This document shows positions 32,774-37,981 of a stretch of DNA of 37,981 bases, one piece after another; the first letter of the stretch is position 1; each line of letters opens with the position of its first letter. The stretch is taken from assembly GCF_001469875.2 (NCBI RefSeq), contig NZ_LOPW02000018.1:268086-306066 (forward strand). The letters are read 5' to 3'. The notes below the pieces were generated by a model. That model made no database searches. It was given only the letters and a program-made list of their open reading frames with translations, and was not told the DNA's origin. Source of the DNA: Haloferax marisrubri (GTDB taxonomy: Archaea; Halobacteriota; Halobacteria; Halobacteriales; Haloferacaceae). The position numbers were made by a program, and so were the translations under genes.

Positions 32774-33011
32774 CCGGACGATCATCCACGAGGAGCGGTA
32801 CGTTTCGCCGGACGGCGTCCACATCAATCAGGTTGAGTGTCTGTGGTCACTCCTGTATCCGTGGCTGCGGAAGTTCCGCGGCCTGTCCAAGCAGAGCTTG
32901 GAACAGGCCGCTCACACCTTCGGCTGCGTTCGGTCCTTGAACCGGATCGGCGCGTCGCTGTTCGCACTCATCGATTGCTTCGCCCTCCACCGTTTCCGTA
33001 GCTTTGCGTAA
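32763..33011 (+). pseudogene. IS1595-type (ISH4-like) transposase C-terminal fragment
   Basis: The ORF encodes about 75 residues matching the C-terminal end of IS1595-family transposases of haloarchaea: HEERYVSPDGVHINQVECLW with the catalytic-domain H-x-N-x-x-E pattern, then WLRKFRGLSKQSLEQAAHTFG. The N-terminal two thirds, including the zinc ribbon and catalytic aspartates, are missing. Family named from memory. Inactive relic. Confidence 0.65.
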
Positions 33012-33184
33012 GAGCGACTCGGAGGATAGATACACGTCCTTACCCCCACCCACCGCCCTGTCGCTCGAGTGAGTGTATCCTGAGGGCAGGCCGACCCGAG
33101 AAGGCACTGAAGCTACACGTCACGGCTTGTTTGTCGGCGCCGAGAGGCGTGCAGCGCGCGATCATAAGTGCTGCGTGACCCATT

Positions 33185-33475
33185 ATGCCTGGTCCCGATT
33201 CGCACGACGACACGAGTGCCGACTACGAACAGTTCGAGAAGGAACAGCTCGCCCAAGACCGCGACACCGCGAGCGTCGCGACTACGGATGTCGACGACGC
33301 GACGGCCCGGAGCCTAGTTGACGACCTCATCGACGCGGACATCGTCACTCCGGTTCCCGAGGATCACGTTCTGGTTCACGAGCCGAGCGGCACCACGTTC
33401 GACTCGACGACACAACTGGCCATCTTCCACCGTGGCTGGACGGCAGGCCGCGACGCCGACGGGGAGGGCGAGTGA
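33185..33475 (+). CDS. Hypothetical acidic protein
   Basis: A 96-residue acidic protein, unrecognised. It has a charged N-terminal half (ADYEQFEKEQLAQDRD) and a compact C-terminal half (VDDLIDADIVTPVPEDHVLV, THD-free). The stop overlaps the ATG of the next gene, so the two form a pair of the type often seen on haloarchaeal plasmids. No function proposed. Confidence 0.6.
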   Translation: MPGPDSHDDTSADYEQFEKEQLAQDRDTASVATTDVDDATARSLVDDLIDADIVTPVPEDHVLVHEPSGTTFDSTTQLAIFHRGWTAGRDADGEGE

Positions 33476-33810
33476 TGCAGCAGACTCTCACTGGTTGTTC
33501 CTTCTGCGACGCTCCGCCCGGTACTGAGACCGGCGAGGCGCATACCTGGGGACAGGACGATCGGGTTACCCACCCGATCTGTGTCGACTGTGCGATTCAG
33601 ACGGAGCCGAATCCTGACGAGCGCGATCACGTCGCCTGTGACGGCTGTGGGCTGGTCGTCGACACGCTCGCCGCGCTGACGCGGTTCCGAATCGAGCTTG
33701 GGCATCTGGAAGGCCCGTTGCAACTGTGCGCCCGCTGCAGTCCGGGCGGGCTCACGACGTACTGGACGCGAGATCTTGAGGAGCATCTCGTCGCGACGCC
33801 GTCGGAGTGA
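33475..33810 (+). CDS. Double zinc-ribbon protein (DUF7558-like)
   Basis: A 111-residue protein with four CxxC knuckles: CSFC, CVDC, CDGC and CARC, enough for two zinc ribbons. I associate this layout with the haloarchaeal DUF7558 family (from memory). Function unknown; such proteins are common beside plasmid and mobile genes. ATG 33475 is chosen; an in-frame GTG lies at 33472. Overlaps the preceding gene. Confidence 0.65.
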   Translation: MQQTLTGCSFCDAPPGTETGEAHTWGQDDRVTHPICVDCAIQTEPNPDERDHVACDGCGLVVDTLAALTRFRIELGHLEGPLQLCARCSPGGLTTYWTRDLEEHLVATPSE

Positions 33811-33879
33811 TTCTCTCCGGCATTTCTGGGCACGGAAATGTCCCTCTCATCCAAGTAACAAACATACCAAACACCTATG

Positions 33880-33897
33880 CTCCAACATCTCCAACAT
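33880..33897. promoter_or_regulatory. Tandem CTCCAACAT repeats before toxin-antitoxin module 1
   Basis: Two perfect adjacent copies of CTCCAACAT end six bases before the ATG of the winged-helix gene. Position and repetition fit an operator for autoregulation, as is usual for toxin-antitoxin operons. Confidence 0.5.
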
Positions 33898-33903
33898 TAG
33901 TCC

Positions 33904-34263
33904 ATGTCGAGCGGTACTATCGATATCGACGAGTTCGAAAACGCTGACGCCGACGAATTCGATGAGCGGAACGACACCGAGCGAATCGTGCTGTTCCTCG
34001 ACGAGCACGACGACCGTGCGTGGAAGGCCGCAACGATCGCCGAGCGACTGGGCTTGGACACGGACGCTGTTAGTGCGATTCTCTCTCGACTGAAGGAACG
34101 CGGGCTCGTCCGGCACAAGCGCCCGTACTGGGCGATCACGGACAACAAGGAGCGACTTCAGTCAGCGTACCGGCTTCACCGACACCACGAGAGTGCAGCC
34201 GAACAATACGGCGAAGAGCGTCTCGAGGATCTCCGGACCGACCAGATGGAAGAGGTACAGTGA
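33904..34263 (+). CDS. Winged-helix DNA-binding protein, probable antitoxin
   Basis: A 119-residue MarR-like winged-helix protein: an acidic N-terminus (residues 1-22), then ERIVLFLDEHDDRAWKAATI, ERLGLDTDAVSAILSRLKERGLV as the helix-turn-helix, and a charged C-terminal helix. Its stop overlaps the GTG of a PemK/MazF-type gene by four bases, so it probably acts as the antitoxin and autoregulator. Confidence 0.8.
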   Translation: MSSGTIDIDEFENADADEFDERNDTERIVLFLDEHDDRAWKAATIAERLGLDTDAVSAILSRLKERGLVRHKRPYWAITDNKERLQSAYRLHRHHESAAEQYGEERLEDLRTDQMEEVQ

Positions 34264-34601
34264 CTGCGTTCGAGGATCTGGAACGCGGCGACATCGTCTG
34301 GGGGGCCGATCCGCTCTCGGAGAAAGGTCGTCCGCTGCTCATTATAGGGACTCCTCAATTCCCGAACCATGGCGTGCAGCTCATCACTGTCCTGATCTCC
34401 ACGAAGACGTACCACGAGGAGTCACTCACGCTCCGGGACGACGACTACGCGGGCGACCCACTCGGGGAACGAAGTCACGTGCTCCCGTGGTCGCTTGCGA
34501 CACTCAACAATGCTGCCGACGTCGAGTACTATCTGACCTCGCTCGTTGACGGCCGCACAGAAGATGTAGTGGGCCAGTTGATTGGCTACATCACTGACTG
34601 A
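34260..34601 (+). CDS. PemK/MazF-type toxin
   Basis: A 113-residue protein with the PemK/MazF barrel start (LERGDIVWGADPLSEKGRPLLIIG), a central beta region and SHVLPWSLATL. MazF-type toxins are mRNA endonucleases. GTG start overlaps the upstream winged-helix gene. Family is fairly clear; activity not proven, because haloarchaeal members diverge at the catalytic positions. Confidence 0.78.
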   Translation: MTAFEDLERGDIVWGADPLSEKGRPLLIIGTPQFPNHGVQLITVLISTKTYHEESLTLRDDDYAGDPLGERSHVLPWSLATLNNAADVEYYLTSLVDGRTEDVVGQLIGYITD

Positions 34602-34682
34602 TACCTGCCTTGTCCGGCTCGAGTGAGCCTCACATCGTACACACGAAAACGGCTAAGTTCGTTGGCTCACAATGTACACATC

Positions 34683-34985
34683 ATGAGCACCGAGAAGAAG
34701 CGCGTGCAGTTTCGGGCCCCCAATCGGCTCATCGACCGGGCTGACGCACTGGCCGCAGTCCTCGGCGAAGACCGAACAGACGTTCTCGTGACCGCGCTTC
34801 GGGAGTACCTCCAAGACGCCGCTCACGACGACACGCTCGTCCAGGAAATTGCCGACGCCTATTACGACGATGAGATTACCTTCGAGCAACTCAAAGCACT
34901 CGTCGGCGCCGAAGAGGCGGCCAACCTCCGCGTGTTGAAACAACAGTTGGACGAGGACTTTATCGACGAGGTCGCCGACGTATAG
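34683..34985 (+). CDS. Ribbon-helix-helix-type antitoxin
   Basis: A 100-residue protein starting MSTEKKRVQFRAPNRLIDRAD, with a beta strand and two helices typical of RHH antitoxins, then an acidic helical tail that would wrap the toxin. The ATG at 34683 is chosen over an upstream in-frame start. TGTACACA-like repeats (GTACACA at 34637-34643 and 34674-34680) lie upstream and may be its operator. The stop codon directly abuts the PIN gene. Confidence 0.75.
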   Translation: MSTEKKRVQFRAPNRLIDRADALAAVLGEDRTDVLVTALREYLQDAAHDDTLVQEIADAYYDDEITFEQLKALVGAEEAANLRVLKQQLDEDFIDEVADV

Positions 34986-35498
34986 ATGGCGCGGCTTATC
35001 GCAGATGCCTCCGCCCTCGTCAGTCTCGGAATCGTTACTGACGACGACCCCGATCCACTGGCACTTTGTCTTTCTCGGTACGAGGTCGTCGTCCCAACGG
35101 CGGTCATCGATGAACTCCGCGAGATTGCCTCCTACGATGACGTCCATGGGCACGCTGCGTCCGCCGTCCTCGATCAAACGGTGTCGTTCACGACACAGTC
35201 AGTCGACCTCGATGCCGAGTTTCCGCTCGATGACGGTGAAAACGCGGCGGTCACCCTCGCGAACGAGCTCGATGCTGGGCTCTTCCTCTGTGACGAGTTC
35301 AACCAATTGGGTTTGATTCACGCCTCACTCGCTGATACCCGACTCGTCACGACGCCAACACTGCTCTCGGTTCTCGTTCGAACTGAACACCTCTCAGCTG
35401 CCGAGGCACGGTTGCTCCTCAATAAAATCAGCGACGCCCGTAGCTGGGGGGCGAACAGTTACGTGCAGCGAGCTCGCTCGTTGCTCGAAGGGCCCTAA
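34986..35498 (+). CDS. PIN-domain toxin (VapC-like)
   Basis: A 170-residue PIN-domain nuclease. The acidic residues expected for the metal site are visible: D7 in IADASALV, E in VIDELRE, D/E in LDDGENAAVTLANEL, and D in LFLCDEFNQ. It starts immediately after the antitoxin stop. With the preceding gene it forms a second toxin-antitoxin module, separate from the PemK pair. Confidence 0.82.
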   Translation: MARLIADASALVSLGIVTDDDPDPLALCLSRYEVVVPTAVIDELREIASYDDVHGHAASAVLDQTVSFTTQSVDLDAEFPLDDGENAAVTLANELDAGLFLCDEFNQLGLIHASLADTRLVTTPTLLSVLVRTEHLSAAEARLLLNKISDARSWGANSYVQRARSLLEGP

Positions 35499-35518
35499 TT
35501 CTACATAATTCGATTTTA

Positions 35519-35526
35519 ACTGAAAT
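35519..35526 (+). repeat. Target-site duplication ACTGAAAT, left copy
   Basis: The octamer ACTGAAAT directly precedes the left inverted end of the element at 35527-37067 and is repeated at 37068-37075. Confidence 0.85.
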
Positions 35527-35542
35527 GGCTCTGTTGAAATCC
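35527..35542 (+). repeat. Left terminal inverted repeat
   Basis: GGCTCTGTTGAAATCC, perfect inverse of 37052-37067. Confidence 0.88.
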
Positions 35543-35722
35543 ACAGTCGCTGATAGGTTGATGAGGCCGTGCTGAATACAGGACGCGAACCGGTCACATC
35601 GGAACTCAACTCTACGCTCCTCAACATTCAAGCGTAGACTTCTATCCGTTTAAATAGATGTTTTGTATATGTGTATTCAGTGGGTAGACTAACCGACAGA
35701 GCACGACTCATCGGATGACTTG

Positions 35723-36547
35723 ATGTATGGCAGAGGTTCTGACAGTGTAGCAACTGTCCTGTTTGTTGTATTTATCAATGTACTTCCAGTCTCTGGCATA
35801 TTCACTTTTTCTTGGAGTCGGAGTGAATTGATGTTCGTATACGTAGTCCAAAACGCGCTGTTCATCGTACTCTACAGCGTCCTTGTTTCATTTGCGACAC
35901 GTGAGCCACAATTAGACGAGAATAGCCCACGAGCGGTGCCAATCCCATTCATATCCAACCGTTCTGGATGGACACAGATAACCGAATGGTTGCCACCAGT
36001 CAGCTATTGGAATCTCCAATTTATCATCTGGCCTCTCGTATTTGGCTTGATATTCTGGTCAGTTGTGGGAATTCTGTTTGTCGATATGGCAGATCTCAAT
36101 TTTACAATTGAAGGGGGGCCTGATACTCCTGCTGGCGACTACATCGCAGTCGTCACAGCTGCCGCCTCTGTTGAGGCGATTATGATTGCAGTGCTGATCG
36201 TCGGGATGATGTGTGCCCTCGTTTCCCGCAAGTTTCTCGGTCAGGAACAGTACAAACACTTCTCAGCACCCGAACTGGCCGAAATCCCGATTCGGGTTGG
36301 ACTGTACTGGTTTGTTAGTCTAATTTTTGTACATCTCGTCGTCATCCTCAGTTACCCGCTCATATCCATTATTGGGCTACCAGACTACATGAAGTTCAGA
36401 GTGGTCGGGATATTTTTGATACTAAAAACTCTGGCCGACTTGTCTGTTCTAAATATATTGGAAGGCGGCGAACCTGAAAAAAAAATTGTTTACTGGTTCA
36501 CATTCTTCTGGTCGGGGTCATGGACAGATGGCGATTCACAGGCCTGA
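35723..36547 (+). CDS. Polytopic membrane protein (DUF6498-like)
   Basis: A 274-residue protein with about six hydrophobic helices (for example VATVLFVVFINVLPVSGIFT and ELMFVYVVQNALFIVLY). The start, N-V-L-P-x-x-G followed by FSWS and ELM--Y-xQN, resembles the haloarchaeal DUF6498 family (from memory; those have LPLxGV, W and a YWxEN-like motif). Function unknown. Codon use and GC content are clearly unlike neighbouring genes, consistent with cargo of a mobile element. ATG 35723 is preferred over TTG 35720. Confidence 0.65.
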   Translation: MYGRGSDSVATVLFVVFINVLPVSGIFTFSWSRSELMFVYVVQNALFIVLYSVLVSFATREPQLDENSPRAVPIPFISNRSGWTQITEWLPPVSYWNLQFIIWPLVFGLIFWSVVGILFVDMADLNFTIEGGPDTPAGDYIAVVTAAASVEAIMIAVLIVGMMCALVSRKFLGQEQYKHFSAPELAEIPIRVGLYWFVSLIFVHLVVILSYPLISIIGLPDYMKFRVVGIFLILKTLADLSVLNILEGGEPEKKIVYWFTFFWSGSWTDGDSQA

Positions 36548-36750
36548 TTTTTGGCTTGACTGGTCGAAATTCGTGAAGACGCGAGGAACACAGAACGGAG
36601 GTTAATGTCTATTGGACGATCATTCTGATAGAGTCTGAGTAGGAGTCGAAGACGTTGCTATACAGAGGTCGCATGTCGGTTGTGGGTCCAGCACCCTATT
36701 CCTGGACTGTTCGTGGAGAGCGAATCGAGTCGGGGCGAATCTGCGGTACC

Positions 36751-36963
36751 TTAGTTCCGTTCTCGGTCCACGTATAGGCGGGTGAGCCCGCATTCAGGAC
36801 AAACGTGTGCGGTCGGTGTAAGCTTCTTTTTCGCGCCAAGTCTCCCGAATATGCTCGGTTTGGGCTCGTCTGTATCGACGTGAATCTTGAACCCGTCTGT
36901 CGTCCGTATTTCGAGTTCTTCCAACTCTACTCCACAGTCGGGGCACCGCTTCGGCGAGACCAT
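36751..36963 (-). CDS. Small zinc-ribbon protein
   Basis: A 70-residue protein with two zinc knuckles, CPDCG near the N-terminus and CPECG near the C-terminus, separated by a strand-rich region (IRTTDGFKIHVDTDE). It is carried inside the transposase-less element, convergent with the membrane-protein gene across a 200-base spacer without evident genes. Function unknown; a nucleic-acid or membrane-partner role is only conjecture. Confidence 0.7.
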   Translation of the reverse strand: MVSPKRCPDCGVELEELEIRTTDGFKIHVDTDEPKPSIFGRLGAKKKLTPTAHVCPECGLTRLYVDRERN

Positions 36964-37051
36964 CAGTACAGAGTGATGGTCTGTTCAGCCTCATAACATC
37001 ACTGCTGCATACACGCTCTGACTGTGTCACACGGGTTCTATCAGGTTCTAA

Positions 37052-37067
37052 GGATTTCAACAGAGCC
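37052..37067 (-). repeat. Right terminal inverted repeat
   Basis: GGATTTCAACAGAGCC on the plus strand, the exact complement of the left end of the element. Confidence 0.88.
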
Positions 37068-37075
37068 ACTGAAAT
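37068..37075 (+). repeat. Target-site duplication ACTGAAAT, right copy
   Basis: Second copy of the octamer at 35519-35526, directly following the right inverted end. Confidence 0.85.
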
Positions 37076-37101
37076 ATATCTCTCGACCCGAACCGCGAGC
37101 G

Positions 37102-37981
37102 CTACGGGGCGAGCAGCGACTCGAGCCGATCCTGAAGAGCGTCTCTGTGGACCGTCTCAGTCGCAACCTCCGCCTCGCCGGTTCCCATCTCCTTGAACCC
37201 CGTTCCGGTCGGTACCAGGACGACGGACTCATCAGCGGCGATATCGCCACGCTCCGCGAGGCGTGACACGCCGGCTAGCGTCGTCGCGGACGCCGGCTCG
37301 ACGCAGAACCCGCCGTTGACGGCGAACTGGCGCTGAGCGGTCCGTATCTCGTCGTCAGTAACAGAGACGACGGCGCCGTTCGTGTCGCGAACCGCGGCGA
37401 GCGCACGAGCGCCGCTCGGCGGGTCCGGGTTCCCAATCGAGTGAGCGATCGTGTCGCCGGTCTCGTCGGGCGACAGCGGTGTCGGATCTGTCTCCCCGGC
37501 CTCGAACGCCCGCGTTAGCGGGTCGGCTGTCGCGGTCTGGATGAGACACAGGCGCGGCGGCTCCGCGATCAGTCCCGCGCGCTCTAGGTCCCGGATTCCG
37601 AGCCAGACCCCCGAAGCGAATCCACCGGAGCTCGCCGGTAGCGCGATCACGTCGGGCGTCGCCGGAGCGAGCGACTCGTAGATCTCGAACAGTGCCGTTT
37701 TGTACCCGCTGATGCGGGTGGGCGCGTCGCTCACGAGCACGTCGATCGGGAGGCGCTCGGACAGCTCAAGCGCGTCCTCGTACAGCTTCCCGTAGTCGCC
37801 GGCGACCTGTACGATGGTCGGCTCGTACTGAGCGATGAGTTCCAGCCGCACTGACGAGGTCCGCTCCGGAACGAACACGACGCACTCTCGATCGAGGTTC
37901 GCGGCGTGGGCAGCGGTGCTGATCGCCATGTTACCGTACGAGACCGTGCCGACGACGTCGCCACCGGTCGCGACGGTGTGT
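37102..37981 (-). CDS. Threonine synthase-like PLP enzyme (5' end outside window)
   Basis: About 293 C-terminal residues of a fold-type II PLP enzyme. Visible are the phosphate-side SYGNMAIS loop of the substrate domain, ECVVFVPERTS, VIALPASSGGFASGVWLG (the PLP phosphate-binding glycine loop) and FCVEPASATTLAG. This order fits threonine synthase, which converts O-phosphohomoserine to threonine; cysteate synthase-like relatives are possible. The lysine-bearing N-terminus lies beyond the window. It begins past the transposase-less element and may belong to the ancestral backbone. Confidence 0.8.
   Translation of the reverse strand, partial: HTVATGGDVVGTVSYGNMAISTAAHAANLDRECVVFVPERTSSVRLELIAQYEPTIVQVAGDYGKLYEDALELSERLPIDVLVSDAPTRISGYKTALFEIYESLAPATPDVIALPASSGGFASGVWLGIRDLERAGLIAEPPRLCLIQTATADPLTRAFEAGETDPTPLSPDETGDTIAHSIGNPDPPSGARALAAVRDTNGAVVSVTDDEIRTAQRQFAVNGGFCVEPASATTLAGVSRLAERGDIAADESVVLVPTGTGFKEMGTGEAEVATETVHRDALQDRLESLLAP

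Larger units (their letters stand above)
35527..37067. mobile_element. Transposase-less transposable element (1541 bp) with cargo
   Basis: The ends are perfect 16-bp inverted repeats, GGCTCTGTTGAAATCC at 35527-35542 and its complement at 37052-37067; similarity extends with gaps to about 30 bp (CTGATAG at the same offset in both). An 8-bp duplication, ACTGAAAT, flanks the element exactly. 8-bp duplications and ends of this kind are typical of IS6-family elements. The interior holds no transposase, only a membrane-protein gene and a zinc-ribbon gene, and is much more AT-rich than its surroundings. It must have been mobilised in trans. IS family needs a database check. Confidence 0.85.

Noticed and set aside
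1-37981. CRISPR arrays, tRNA and rRNA genes
   Set aside because: No regularly spaced repeats of 25-40 bases, and no cloverleaf or rRNA-like sequences were seen on either strand by eye.

Overview
The window is haloarchaeal DNA. It is GC-rich with acidic proteins, AT-rich promoters only tens of bases upstream of start codons (leaderless style), Tat-type lipoprotein signals, and small protein families that I know only from Halobacteria. The presence of plasmid-type genes, toxin-antitoxin modules, insertion-sequence debris and pseudogenes points to an accessory region (megaplasmid or integrated island). I cannot name the genus.

Layout. (1) 1-2.0 kb: the 3' part of a replication-type gene with a primase-large-subunit (PriL) C-terminal Fe-S-like domain, then a frameshifted PQQ beta-propeller relic. 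(2) 2.2-22.2 kb: a nickel/cobalt acquisition island. It has four NikR-type regulators, a NitT/TauT-type ABC importer (2972-5621), a CbiMNQO-type ECF transporter (6471-9159), two tandem G3E/CobW GTPases followed by a MoaB/Mog-like protein, a broken precorrin-2 methyltransferase (CbiL), and a tightly overlapping creatininase-nikABCDE operon with a second substrate-binding protein. (3) 22.3-23.1 kb: a methyltransferase and a newly noticed 37-codon ORF coupled to it. (4) 23.3-31.3 kb: an island that looks like an archaeal zinc-limitation response. It holds a third G3E GTPase with a HEAT-like mini-protein, a tandem C2H2 mini-protein, two flavoproteins (one ending in a Cys-rich tail), a ribosomal protein S14 paralogue lacking two of its four zinc cysteines, a FeoB-like transporter, two DUF7124-like proteins and HisI. 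(5) 31.4-35.5 kb: a second, truncated copy of the PriL-type domain, IS1595-type transposase debris and two toxin-antitoxin pairs. (6) 35,527-37,067: a transposable element with perfect 16-bp inverted ends and an 8-bp target duplication but no transposase, carrying a membrane protein and a zinc ribbon. (7) The window ends inside a threonine-synthase gene on the minus strand.

How it fits together. Regions 2-4 form a 30-kb metal-homeostasis block bracketed by two related PriL-type domains. Import (three transporter classes), metal-sensing repressors, G3E metallochaperones and possible ligand-processing enzymes (creatininase, methyltransferase) form the nickel/cobalt half. The second half combines a G3E chaperone, a zinc-sparing ribosomal protein and a transporter, the logic known from bacterial Zur regulons. 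A short TTAAYAACA box directly upstream of start codons recurs in both halves. The strongest candidates for something undescribed are the zinc-sparing S14 operon with its symmetric promoter, and the transposase-less element at 35.5-37.1 kb.
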